This document shows, piece after piece, positions 6,724 to 14,610 of a stretch of DNA of 14,684 nt (position 1 is its first letter; every line of letters starts with the position of its first letter). The notes beneath the pieces were generated by a model. The model did not search any database. It was not told the DNA's origin and saw only the letters and a list, made by a program, of their open reading frames with translations. Source of the DNA: an uncultured Clostridia bacterium (GTDB taxonomy: Bacteria > Bacillota_A > Clostridia > TANB77 > CAG-508); contig CALXZR010000089.1 of the NCBI GenBank assembly GCA_944393295.1, forward strand, positions 1 to 14,684. The letters are read 5' to 3'. A program made the translations under genes and the position numbers.

Positions 6724-6758
6724 AAAGAGAAGTAAGTTTATATTTCTTACTTCTCTTT
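6724..6758. terminator. Hairpin between dockerin and cohesin-like genes
   Basis: AAAGAGAAGTAAG (6724-6736) and its perfect complement (6746-6758) form a 13-bp stem with a 9-nt loop, 9 nt past the stop codon of the LRR-dockerin gene. The long T-run lies on the plus-strand side (6756-6761). On the minus strand only TTT precedes AGAAAA. It is probably the terminator of the dockerin gene, but it may let some transcription through into the cohesin-like gene. Confidence 0.55.
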
Positions 6759-6767
6759 TTTATTTAA

Positions 6768-9700
6768 TTATAAAATGTATCCTGGAATTTCAGCTCTATG
6801 ATATAGTAATAATCTGGAATCTATTGCATCTATACTACTATCCTGATTAATATCGGCTGCTTCTTTAAATGGTCCTGTTAAATCTTGAATTTCAGCTCTA
6901 TATGCTTTGATTAAATTAGAATCTGCAGCATTAGCTAATCCATCACCATTCACATCACCTTTTACTACAATTTCGTAAGCTGCAACAGCTTGATTTTCAT
7001 CATCATAAAGAACTGCTATCATACCTGTTCCAACATATCCTTGAATTACTGATTGTGAACCATCTTCACCTTCAACAACTACTACAACATTTAAGTCTTC
7101 AGTTAATTTTGTGATAAATGTTGCAACTTCTGTTTTTGGAGATACTCCTATTATTTGATCACCTTTTGTTTCGTATCCTAATGTTATATCTTCTGTTGGA
7201 TCATTTGTTGGATCATTTGTTGGGTCGTTAGTTGGATCATTAGTTGGATCGTTTGTTGGGTCATTTGTTGGGTCGTTAGTTGGATCGTTTGTTGGATCGT
7301 TAGTTGGGTCATTTGTTGGGTCATCTGGATCTGGATCAACAACTGGCTTTTCAGTTACAGTATATTTAATTGTACAATAAGTACCACTACAAATTCCAGG
7401 TTTTAAAGCATCTGTATCTACTATAGATACTTGAGCTGTTTGATCTCCTAATCTGCTTGTATCTAGCAATGCTTGTTTACCATCATTTGTAACATTTCCA
7501 AAAATACTATTTATACCAAATGATGTTCTTGCATGATCCATTTCTTCTGCTTGTCTAAATATATTTGGTAAATCTACATAAGTAGTTTTTCCCATTTGAA
7601 CTAAACTTAAGTCCATTGATAATATTTGACCGTAAAATCTTACATCAAATAAACCTGCTTCTAAATATGAAGCTATATCATCATAACCTTCACCTCTTGC
7701 AACAAAGGTTAATTGTGTTCTTAAATATTCAATATCATCTATTGAGTTATATGACATATTTAATTTTTTAAGATTTGGCATTCCTGATATTGTAAAATCA
7801 AATGCTCCTGTAATTAAGTTTTTAGAAAGATCTAACTCTTCTAATTTAGAGATAACTTCTAAGCATTTTATTTCACTAATGCTATTATAAGATAAATCTA
7901 ATTTCTTTAAATCTACCATTTGTGACCAATCTACTGTATCTATATTTACTAATTCGTTATCTCCAACATATAATTCTTGTAATTCATTTAATTCTTCAAT
8001 TCCATCAATTGATTCAATTAAATTTCTTCTTACATTTAAAACTTTTAACATTGGAACTGTTATATATGCATTAATTTCTTCTTGAGTTGCTGTACTAAAT
8101 CTTTTTGCTATTGCATATACATCTTCATTTTCTTCATATTCTACAGTTCCTGTGCAATTGTATCCATATTCACTTGAGAAAGTTGATTTGATTGTAGTTA
8201 AATTTGATTTTATATCTACTAAATCTGCTGTACTTTCTCCATTCCATGTTCTAGAATTAATTTCATCATCTAAATATTTCTCAGCATAACATGTTGTTGT
8301 TCCTGAATATAATCTTTCAAGTGTACAGTAATTCATCATTTCCATTACTGTAGACATATATCTTACTTTAGCTAAAAATGTTTTTATATCTGTTAAAGTC
8401 CAATCTTCATGATTTTTTGCATAATCTTTAAAATATGATGCAATAGGATTTTCTATAGCTACAACTTTTGATTCGTCCATATCTGTTTCTTCATTCTTTA
8501 CAACAACATTTGTTACTGTTGGAATACTAAATTCGTCAATTATATATTTTGCCTCATATCCAGCTAAATTAGCTTCTACTTCTGCTAATCTTGCTGTTTC
8601 TTTTTCAAAAATACTTTTAGCTTGTTCATAAGTTAAATTTTTAAATTCTTCATCTGTTAATGAGCTTAACTCAACACTTGCAATTCTAGCAAGTTTATAT
8701 GATTTTTTATAAATATTATATAATTTTTCTAATCTACCTTCTAAATATCCTGTTTGTTGATTTTGTGTATTTTGATTATTAGCAATTATTGTTAAAGAAG
8801 CGTTTAGCTCTTCTTCTTTTTCTTTAAGTTGATCTTGTTTTGCTTTTAATTCAGTTTCTTTTCCAGATTCTCCTTCTAAAGCTTCAATTTCAGCTTTTAA
8901 AGTAGATATTTCTGTTTGTAAAGTACTTACTTTTTTATTTTCTTCTTCAATATTTCCTTTAGCTTCTTCTATAGCATCTACACTAGTTTTAATATATTCT
9001 ATTTGTTTTTGAACTCTACTTCTTAATTTTTCTTGTTCTTCAAGTTTATTTCTTTTTAATTCAATTATTTTTTCAATACTTTCAATATAGTTTCCTTCTA
9101 AGTTTAATTCTTTTTCTAGTCCAACAAATTTTTCTAATCCAGTAATATCTTCAATTTTTTTATCTGTTAAAATTAAACTTGGAATTTTATTTATTAAATT
9201 ATCGATACTTATAACAAGAACTAATGGTTCATCATAATTTCTTGAATATAAGTTTTCCTTTGTTGTATATTCAGTTAAATCTGTATTAACTCTTTGATCT
9301 TTTGTTAATTGTTCTTTTACTGCTTTATAAAGATTTGCATCTTTAAATACAATTCCTCTTTCTTCAGAGCTAACTGTTATATAATACAAGTTAATTTTTG
9401 AGTTATATAATGTATTTTTAGAATCAGTAACTTCTACTGCTACTTTTGTCATTCCATAATATGGTTTATAACTTGTACTTTCTTTAGAACCAGTTACAAT
9501 AGTAATATTCTTACCATCAAATTTTGTCCAATTTACATATGGAGCTGGATCAGAACCACTTGGATACTTTGTTTCTGGTAACCATTCTGGTTTTAATAAT
9601 CCACCATAACTTAAAATTTGAGGTAAAGCATAAGTTGCTTCAACTGATTGATCTGATTCTGTACTTTCATCAATTTCTACTATTTCAATTACATTAAACT

Positions 9701-10157
9701 TTTGGTTATGTAAATTTAAAGTAGCTATTGAATCAATATTTGTAATCATGCTAACGTCTTTAATTTCATTAGATGATAAATCTAAAAAGCTTAAATTTAA
9801 TGCATTTAATACTTCTAGATTGCTTTCTGTATCTAATTCATTTGCTGATAAGTCAATAGAAGTTACATTTCTAAAAGTGTCTAAACCAGTTAAATCAGAT
9901 ATACCACTATTAGATAAATTTAAAGAAGTAACACTATCTATAGCAGCTTGGCTGATTTTCATAGTACGTTGAGCATCATTATATTCAGCTGTAACGCCTA
10001 AAGCAACTAAATTGTTTTTAATTGCTTGGTATAAATCACCATTTAATGTAAGTTCTACATCACTATTTGCTTCTGCATTAGCTAATGAAAAAGGTACGAT
10101 GTAGTTCAATAACATAACGAAAATCAATGCTATTGAGATTAACATTTTTTTCTTCAT
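6768..10157 (-). CDS. Secreted leucine-rich-repeat protein with coiled coil and C-terminal type I dockerin
   Basis: The 1129-residue protein has a signal peptide (about 1-29). There are two copies of an LRR cap-plus-repeat unit: DLYQAIKNNL (41-50) leads into LRRs at about 77-150, and a second cap, NLYKAVKEQL (275-284), leads into LRRs at about 325-362. A charged coiled coil follows (about 363-455, with more helix to 540), then a helical region with few clear motifs. A third LRR block (about 703-815, LKVLNVRRNLIESIDGIEEL-type) comes next. The linker is ten PTND units plus PTED (947-990). A small beta domain (about 991-1065) precedes a type I dockerin (about 1067-1126). Both dockerin calcium loops keep their ligands: DVNGDGLANAAD and DINQDSSIDAID. 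LRRs and coiled coil suggest protein binding; no catalytic domain is seen. The dockerin should dock onto a cohesin, and a cohesin-like protein is the next gene. The ribosome site is GGAGGGAG. Confidence 0.92.
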   Translation of the reverse strand: MKKKMLISIALIFVMLLNYIVPFSLANAEANSDVELTLNGDLYQAIKNNLVALGVTAEYNDAQRTMKISQAAIDSVTSLNLSNSGISDLTGLDTFRNVTSIDLSANELDTESNLEVLNALNLSFLDLSSNEIKDVSMITNIDSIATLNLHNQKFNVIEIVEIDESTESDQSVEATYALPQILSYGGLLKPEWLPETKYPSGSDPAPYVNWTKFDGKNITIVTGSKESTSYKPYYGMTKVAVEVTDSKNTLYNSKINLYYITVSSEERGIVFKDANLYKAVKEQLTKDQRVNTDLTEYTTKENLYSRNYDEPLVLVISIDNLINKIPSLILTDKKIEDITGLEKFVGLEKELNLEGNYIESIEKIIELKRNKLEEQEKLRSRVQKQIEYIKTSVDAIEEAKGNIEEENKKVSTLQTEISTLKAEIEALEGESGKETELKAKQDQLKEKEEELNASLTIIANNQNTQNQQTGYLEGRLEKLYNIYKKSYKLARIASVELSSLTDEEFKNLTYEQAKSIFEKETARLAEVEANLAGYEAKYIIDEFSIPTVTNVVVKNEETDMDESKVVAIENPIASYFKDYAKNHEDWTLTDIKTFLAKVRYMSTVMEMMNYCTLERLYSGTTTCYAEKYLDDEINSRTWNGESTADLVDIKSNLTTIKSTFSSEYGYNCTGTVEYEENEDVYAIAKRFSTATQEEINAYITVPMLKVLNVRRNLIESIDGIEELNELQELYVGDNELVNIDTVDWSQMVDLKKLDLSYNSISEIKCLEVISKLEELDLSKNLITGAFDFTISGMPNLKKLNMSYNSIDDIEYLRTQLTFVARGEGYDDIASYLEAGLFDVRFYGQILSMDLSLVQMGKTTYVDLPNIFRQAEEMDHARTSFGINSIFGNVTNDGKQALLDTSRLGDQTAQVSIVDTDALKPGICSGTYCTIKYTVTEKPVVDPDPDDPTNDPTNDPTNDPTNDPTNDPTNDPTNDPTNDPTNDPTNDPTEDITLGYETKGDQIIGVSPKTEVATFITKLTEDLNVVVVVEGEDGSQSVIQGYVGTGMIAVLYDDENQAVAAYEIVVKGDVNGDGLANAADSNLIKAYRAEIQDLTGPFKEAADINQDSSIDAIDSRLLLYHRAEIPGYIL
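7189..7320 (-). repeat. 12-bp tandem repeat encoding the (PTND)10-PTED linker
   Basis: Eleven in-frame 12-bp units lie within the dockerin gene; ten (7201-7320) encode PTND and the last-translated one (7189-7200) encodes PTED. Units differ only at third codon positions (ACA/ACT, AAT/AAC, GAT/GAC), so the protein sequence is conserved while the DNA has drifted. It forms a flexible, acidic, Pro/Thr-rich spacer between the LRR body and the dockerin. Confidence 0.95.
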
Positions 10158-10192
10158 AATATACTCCCTCCTGATTTTTTTTCGTTAGATAT

Positions 10193-10220
10193 ATGATAGC
10201 ATTTTTGATTTTTTTTGCAA
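10193..10220 (-). promoter_or_regulatory. Putative extended -10 promoter of the LRR-dockerin gene
   Basis: The minus strand has TGCTATCAT, an extended -10 (TATCAT at 10193-10198), 16 nt after TTGCAA (10215-10220). It lies about 36 nt before the start codon and ends a run of oligo-A tracts that could act as an UP-like curved element. Confidence 0.5.
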
Positions 10221-10241
10221 TATGGCTTTTTTTCCTTTTTT

Positions 10242-10279
10242 TTGAAGTGTGTCTTTTCTGCTTACGGATACACTTTCAA
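10242..10279. repeat. Imperfect inverted repeat upstream of the LRR-dockerin promoter
   Basis: TTGAAGTGT (10242-10250) pairs with ACACTTTCAA (10270-10279), nine pairs with one bulged base, around a 19-nt centre. It sits about 25 bp upstream of the proposed -35. The sequence is less AT-rich than its surroundings. It could be a regulator site or part of a longer leader RNA; no known riboswitch was recognised. Confidence 0.35.
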
Positions 10280-10383
10280 GCGATTTTAATTCTTTTTTAT
10301 TAAGTTTTTATTACATTTTACTGCATTTTTAGCCCTTTTCTTACGAAATTAGGCATTGTATGGATTTTATTTTCTATATTTTT

Positions 10384-10421
10384 CCCAAAAAAATAAGCCA
10401 AACTTCTAGTTTAGCTTATTT
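10384..10421 (-). terminator. Terminator of the WG-acpS-tatD operon
   Basis: A 13-bp stem with one G-U (AAATAAGCTAAAC / GTTTGGCTTATTT on the minus strand) and a 5-nt loop is followed by a T-run and GGG. The tatD stop codon (10411-10413) lies inside the 5' arm, so the operon ends here. Confidence 0.9.
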
Positions 10422-11166
10422 CAAAAATTGTATTTGCATTATTATATGTAATCCTTGCTACCTCATCTAAAGTTAAATTCTTTACTTGAGCAATTTTTTC
10501 AGCAACTAATTTTACTTTTCTAGAATCATTTCTTGTCCCTCTATATGGCTCTGGTGTAAGATATGGACTATCTGTTTCTATTAAAATCCTATCCATAGGA
10601 ACTAGAGAAATACAAGGCTCAGCTTTTGCATTTTTAAATGTGATATTTCCACTAAAAGATATATAAAAACCTAAACTCAAGCCTTCTTTTATAAGTTCTT
10701 GATTTAAGGGACAACAATGAAAAACTCCCTTTTTATTGCAAGTATGTTCTTTTAATATTTTTATAGTATCTATCGTAGCTTCTCTTGTGTGTATTACTAT
10801 TGGTAGATTATATTTATTAGCTAAATCTATCTGTTTTACAAATAAAGCCTTTTGAAGATCTTTGTTTTCTTTATTCCAATAATAATCTAATCCTATCTCT
10901 CCAATGGCTACAACTTTTTTGTTTTTTAGTAATTCTTCTAATTTATAAAAATTATCTCTATCTTCGATATCATTTGGCGAAATACCACAAGTAGCAAAAA
11001 CAAAGTCTTTTTCTTTAGCTATATTAATTGCCTCTATACTAGAAGATAAATTATAACCCGCACAAACTATGCGAGTTACATTTTCTTTATATATTTCCTC
11101 TAATATTTGTTTATCTCCATTAAATTTCTCATCATTATAATGAGCATGTGAATCAAAAAATTGCAC
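10411..11166 (-). CDS. TatD-family metal-dependent deoxyribonuclease
   Basis: This TIM-barrel amidohydrolase-fold nuclease has 251 residues from the GTG start (11166), 5 nt after GGAGG. An ATG at 11178 overlaps that ribosome site and is less likely. Metal-site motifs are FFDSHAHYND (two His), GEIGLDYYW (Glu), VIHTREA (His), FHCCPL (His) and the closing ETDSPYLTPEPYRG with Asp. These are family hallmarks. Oddly, the usual G-x-HPH segment reads GISPND, so the histidines there are missing. Family members are 3'-5' exonucleases linked to DNA repair or fragmentation; the substrate here is unknown. It is the last gene of the operon, starting 14 nt after the acpS stop (2 nt from the ATG alternative), and is followed by a strong terminator. 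Confidence 0.92.
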   Translation of the reverse strand: MQFFDSHAHYNDEKFNGDKQILEEIYKENVTRIVCAGYNLSSSIEAINIAKEKDFVFATCGISPNDIEDRDNFYKLEELLKNKKVVAIGEIGLDYYWNKENKDLQKALFVKQIDLANKYNLPIVIHTREATIDTIKILKEHTCNKKGVFHCCPLNQELIKEGLSLGFYISFSGNITFKNAKAEPCISLVPMDRILIETDSPYLTPEPYRGTRNDSRKVKLVAEKIAQVKNLTLDEVARITYNNANTIFEIS

Positions 11167-11180
11167 TTTACCCTCCAATA

Positions 11181-11546
11181 TTATTTTTTTAAAACTGCTA
11201 CGACACTTGCAGATGCGTAAGCTTTACAATGAGTTATACTAATATCTATATCTTCTAAGTCTTCAATTTCTTCTAAAATATTTAATTTAGGTTTTCCGTT
11301 TGGCAGATTTACTATTTCTAATTTATTCCAGTCTAAAGTATCTTTTTTTTGACTTATAGCTTTAAATACCGCTTCTTTAGCTGCAAACCTAGCTGCATAA
11401 TGTTCATACTTTTGATTTTTATGGCTTTCACAGTATTCTATTTCTCTTTCTGTAAAAATTCTTTTTAAAAATTTACTTCCTAAATTATCTATTGCCCTTT
11501 TTATTCTATCTATTTCTATAATATCAGTACCACATGTAATTTTCAT
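11181..11546 (-). CDS. acpS: Holo-[acyl-carrier-protein] synthase
   Basis: This 121-residue protein is the normal AcpS length. It transfers 4'-phosphopantetheine from CoA to the conserved serine of acyl carrier protein, activating it for fatty acid synthesis. Motifs are GTDIIEIDRI with the magnesium ligand Asp8, then FTEREIEYCES, and the second signature RFAAKEAVFKAI with Glu58. The C-terminal ISITHCKAYASASVVA strand completes the fold. It is cytosolic and active as a trimer in known members. The ribosome site GAAGGA lies 7 nt before the ATG. It starts 19 nt after the upstream membrane-protein gene and its stop abuts the tatD ribosome site, so it is within one operon. Confidence 0.95.
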   Translation of the reverse strand: MKITCGTDIIEIDRIKRAIDNLGSKFLKRIFTEREIEYCESHKNQKYEHYAARFAAKEAVFKAISQKKDTLDWNKLEIVNLPNGKPKLNILEEIEDLEDIDISITHCKAYASASVVAVLKK

Positions 11547-11565
11547 ATTAAATTCCTTCTATAAC

Positions 11566-12825
11566 TTAAGCTAATAAATACATTAAAAATATAATGTTTA
11601 TTGTATTAAATATTAGAGAAAAAATTAGTAAAATAACAATTATAGAATAATACACATTATTTTTCTCAATATTTAAATCCTTATATATAATTTCATATTT
11701 TGTTTTTATTTCGTCGTAAATTTCTTCTAATTCAAGTGTTTTTTCAAGAGTTCTATAAAATAGAGTTCCTGTATCGTCTATCGTTATTTCTTTTTCCCAA
11801 AGTGTTTTAGTAAAATTTATAAAATCTAATCTCATCTTTGAAATTTTATCATAGTCCTTAATTTGGGAACTTGTCTTCTTTAAGAAAAGTTTTTTATATA
11901 AGACTAAAATATAAGTATAGAAATATTCATTTTCATACTCAAATGGTAATTTAGTATAATTGTAAGTATCGATTCCTGAACACATTAAATTACAATTTGT
12001 TTTAGTAATTGCTGTTTTTGAATATTTCATCTTTTCAATAATATGCAAATTTTGCTCTATATTTTCTTTATCAAAGTCTGAAGCATAATTACTTGGCAAT
12101 ACATTTGCATATTTTAAAAATTCATTCTCTATTGATGCAAAATCATTCTTTTCATTCCATTTATCACTTTCAACACATACATATGAATAATTATAAAATT
12201 GTGAATCATCTAATTGCTCTTGTTCTACAATATTTTTCTTTTTATTTACGCCTGTAATCATTTGCGTAAATTCTTTAATGTCTTTAATATCCTTAAAAGC
12301 ATTAGTTTGGATTTTTATATTTTCATAGTCTTTAAGCTCAAAGAATTCTGAACATAAAGTTTTAAATCTATAATTAAAATCTAAAATATCTGAAAAATTT
12401 TCTGTACCTTCTATATGAGTTTTCAAAACTAAAAAACAAATTCCTGTTTTAAAACAAATTATTTCTATTTTCTCTATATCAAAGAAAATTCCATCTTCTT
12501 CTCCCATTTTTCCTTGAATATTTTCATCTAAATAATATTCAAAGCAAACCATATTGTGCTTAGAAATAACTTTACTTTTATTTTCTATTGATAAATTGTT
12601 AAAATCTCTAAGTTTTTCGTTTCTAAGTTCAAAAGTTGGAAATAAATAATTTCTTATATATGGTAAAAAGAAATTATAAATATCTAAATCTTTTTCTTTT
12701 TCAAATAATTTTAATTTACAGTTTTTATCCTTTAATAATCTTAACATATATTTATCATATCTAGTTTCATCAACTATATATGGATAAACGAAGTTAGTAT
12801 ATTGATATTTTGTCTTTAGTTCCAA
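11566..12825 (-). CDS. Unrecognised protein with C-terminal membrane segment
   Basis: I do not recognise this 419-residue protein. It is Lys/Glu/Phe/Tyr-rich with no N-terminal signal. A long, mostly helical charged region (about 330-390, ending KTKYEIIYKDLNIEKNN) leads into one hydrophobic stretch (about 391-419, VYYSIIVILLIFSLIFNTIN...), either one long or two short membrane helices. The body would therefore face the cytosol with a tail anchor. This soluble domain-coiled helix-terminal membrane layout recalls CorA-like or DUF155/RMD1-like proteins, but no GMN or other signature is present, so this is only topology. The start is TTG at 12825: AAGGAAGG lies 9 nt upstream and an in-frame stop follows just before it, so no other upstream start is possible. 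It lies 27 nt after the WG-repeat gene and 19 nt before acpS. Confidence 0.8.
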   Translation of the reverse strand: MELKTKYQYTNFVYPYIVDETRYDKYMLRLLKDKNCKLKLFEKEKDLDIYNFFLPYIRNYLFPTFELRNEKLRDFNNLSIENKSKVISKHNMVCFEYYLDENIQGKMGEEDGIFFDIEKIEIICFKTGICFLVLKTHIEGTENFSDILDFNYRFKTLCSEFFELKDYENIKIQTNAFKDIKDIKEFTQMITGVNKKKNIVEQEQLDDSQFYNYSYVCVESDKWNEKNDFASIENEFLKYANVLPSNYASDFDKENIEQNLHIIEKMKYSKTAITKTNCNLMCSGIDTYNYTKLPFEYENEYFYTYILVLYKKLFLKKTSSQIKDYDKISKMRLDFINFTKTLWEKEITIDDTGTLFYRTLEKTLELEEIYDEIKTKYEIIYKDLNIEKNNVYYSIIVILLIFSLIFNTINIIFLMYLLA

Positions 12826-12852
12826 TTTAGATTACCTTCCTTTTTTCTTCTG

Positions 12853-14367
12853 TTATTTGGTATATGTATTTAAAGTATTATCTTCAAATAGATGCCAACT
12901 ATCTATAAAATTTATATATAAATTATTATCTAAATTAACACTTGGCTCTAGTATTACTGTACCGTCAGATTTTAAAGCTCCCCATACACCATCTTTTTTA
13001 ACAGCGCAATAGCCAAATTCATTTTGTTCCCTAGCATCATCATATATATAGTCTACTACTAATTCACCATTTCTATTTTGATAACCATATTTACCGTTCT
13101 CTTTTACTAAAAATAGAGTATTCGCTGTTAAAATATCTTGAGGTCTTTTTTCCTCAAATTTAAAATTGTAATATTTATAATCATCATCTTTTCTTATTCT
13201 TAAATAACCTATTTCGTTATTTACTTCTGAAATAATAATATCTTCTAAGACCACATTAAAATTACTATCTATTATATCTGTTTTATAATTTTCTTTTTCT
13301 GCTTCCACAAAATTAGATTCTGAACGATAATACATTTGAGTATATTTAAATTCTACGGCTTCAGCATTTTCAGCAGTTATCATTCCATATTTTCCATCTC
13401 TAGAAGCAATGTAATTTTTATCGAATGCAATTGCTAAAGAATCGTATTCCGTAGGAATTATGCTTTCTCCGTTTATATTTATTACTCCGCATTTTCCATT
13501 TGATTTAACTATAAATTCTTCTCCATTTATTGATACTACTTCATCAAATCCTGTGTCTAATTTTGTATTTCCATCCTTATCTATAATTTTTAAAGTACCA
13601 TTTTCTCTTACAACATAAAAACCATTTCCCGTAACACTAGCAATTTCATCATATTTAAAGTCTAATACAGCTTTCTTATTAGAATCGATAATTCCATATT
13701 TGTTATCTGCATTTTTTACAATATAACCAGCAGAAGAATTATTTGGAGTTACAGTTTTTATTTCTAAGTATTCTGGCTCTAAAATTACTTGTTCTAAACT
13801 TATTAATCCTAATTTTCCATCTTGCTCTACAACAATGCTTTTTTCTACGCCTTCCAAAGCGTATATCCTATCGTATATAGCATCTGTAATTTTTTTACCA
13901 CTAAAATTTATAAGTCCATATTTTCCATTTTCAGAATATGTTAAAACATCGTCTTCATACCATATATTAGAATTTAAGCTATTTTGAATTGCTTCAACTT
14001 GATTATATTCAGTCAAAATTTCCTTATTTTCTTTATTTAATACTTTTGTAGTATATGTTCCAGCTTCATAATTAACATTTTCTAAAGCTATAAATATATC
14101 TTTTGTTTTATTTGGTATAATTACCATTTCATTATAATTTAAAGGAATAATCTCATTTCCTTTATTATCTATTACTCCCCATTTTCCATCTTGCATTGAT
14201 GAAAAATAAGTTTCAACATTAACTACTTCTTCAGGTTTATTCTCTTTTGTTAATAGATTTTTTAAAGATAATATAAACATAATGCAAACAATTATTGCGA
14301 CAATAGTAGCTATTACTTTTTTTATATTTAACTTTGGTTCATTGTCATATCTTTTTCCTCTACCCAT
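12853..14367 (-). CDS. Membrane-anchored WG-repeat protein
   Basis: The 504-residue protein has a short basic cytosolic start (MGRGKRYDNEPKLNIKK), one membrane helix (about 17-36), and a large exported domain made of WG repeats. The repeat theme is [DEN]GK[WY]G[VL]I[DN]..G..I....YD.: examples are DGKWGVIDNKGNEIIP, NGKYGLINFSGKKI, NGKCGVININGESIIP, NGKYGYQNRNGELVVD and DGVWGALKSDG. About ten units in varying states of decay form a likely beta-propeller or beta-solenoid. WG-repeat proteins are widespread in Bacillota and Bacteroidota, but their function is not known; a binding role at the outer face of the membrane is inference. It heads the operon with the unknown membrane protein, acpS and tatD. 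The ribosome site is GGAGG, 5 nt before the ATG. Confidence 0.88.
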   Translation of the reverse strand: MGRGKRYDNEPKLNIKKVIATIVAIIVCIMFILSLKNLLTKENKPEEVVNVETYFSSMQDGKWGVIDNKGNEIIPLNYNEMVIIPNKTKDIFIALENVNYEAGTYTTKVLNKENKEILTEYNQVEAIQNSLNSNIWYEDDVLTYSENGKYGLINFSGKKITDAIYDRIYALEGVEKSIVVEQDGKLGLISLEQVILEPEYLEIKTVTPNNSSAGYIVKNADNKYGIIDSNKKAVLDFKYDEIASVTGNGFYVVRENGTLKIIDKDGNTKLDTGFDEVVSINGEEFIVKSNGKCGVININGESIIPTEYDSLAIAFDKNYIASRDGKYGMITAENAEAVEFKYTQMYYRSESNFVEAEKENYKTDIIDSNFNVVLEDIIISEVNNEIGYLRIRKDDDYKYYNFKFEEKRPQDILTANTLFLVKENGKYGYQNRNGELVVDYIYDDAREQNEFGYCAVKKDGVWGALKSDGTVILEPSVNLDNNLYINFIDSWHLFEDNTLNTYTK

Positions 14368-14403
14368 TTAAACCTCCATATAATTTGCTAATATTCCATT
14401 TAT

Positions 14404-14433
14404 AATATATCATATTCTAACACTAAAAAACAA
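14404..14433 (-). promoter_or_regulatory. Weak candidate promoter of the WG-acpS-tatD operon
   Basis: The minus strand reads TTGTTT (14428-14433), 18 nt, then TATATT (14404-14409), about 40 nt upstream of the WG gene start. Both boxes are imperfect. AT-rich sequence makes alternatives possible. Confidence 0.3.
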
Positions 14434-14461
14434 CCTATTTTTCTTAAAAAACAAGAATAAA

Positions 14462-14560
14462 ATTTTCTAAGTGGCAAAGCCACATAAGAAAATCTAATTC
14501 TTCCATAACTATCTTCTAAGGAAACTCACCACTATCATGGATAACTTTCCTAAGAATAGT
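14462..14560. repeat. Two hairpins beside the mobile-element end
   Basis: The first hairpin (14462-14493) has outer arms ATTTTCT/AGAAAAT and an inner stem GTGGC-AAA-GCCAC. On the minus strand it is followed by T-rich sequence and could act as a terminator towards the WG operon. The second (14514-14556) has 11-bp arms with one mismatch (TTCTAAGGAAA / TTTCCTAAGAA) and an inner TATC/GATA pairing. No ORF is seen. They may be part of the adjacent mobile element or of host flank. Confidence 0.5.
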
Positions 14561-14566
14561 AATTAT

Positions 14567-14591
14567 CCCCCGGCTAAGCCGGGGGCTTTTT
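14567..14591 (+). terminator. GC-rich hairpin with T-run (plus strand)
   Basis: CCCCCGGC (14567-14574), loop TAA and GCCGGGGG (14578-14585) form an 8-bp perfect stem, followed on the plus strand by CTTTTT. It has the form of a Rho-independent terminator for plus-strand transcription. No plus-strand gene precedes it here, so it may instead be the structural stem of the adjacent mobile element. Confidence 0.45.
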
Positions 14592-14610
14592 ACTCATAAC
14601 GCCTAAAAGG

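Noticed and set aside
7189..7320. CRISPR or non-coding satellite
   Set aside because: The 12-bp units are in frame and encode a constant PTND linker inside a long ORF.
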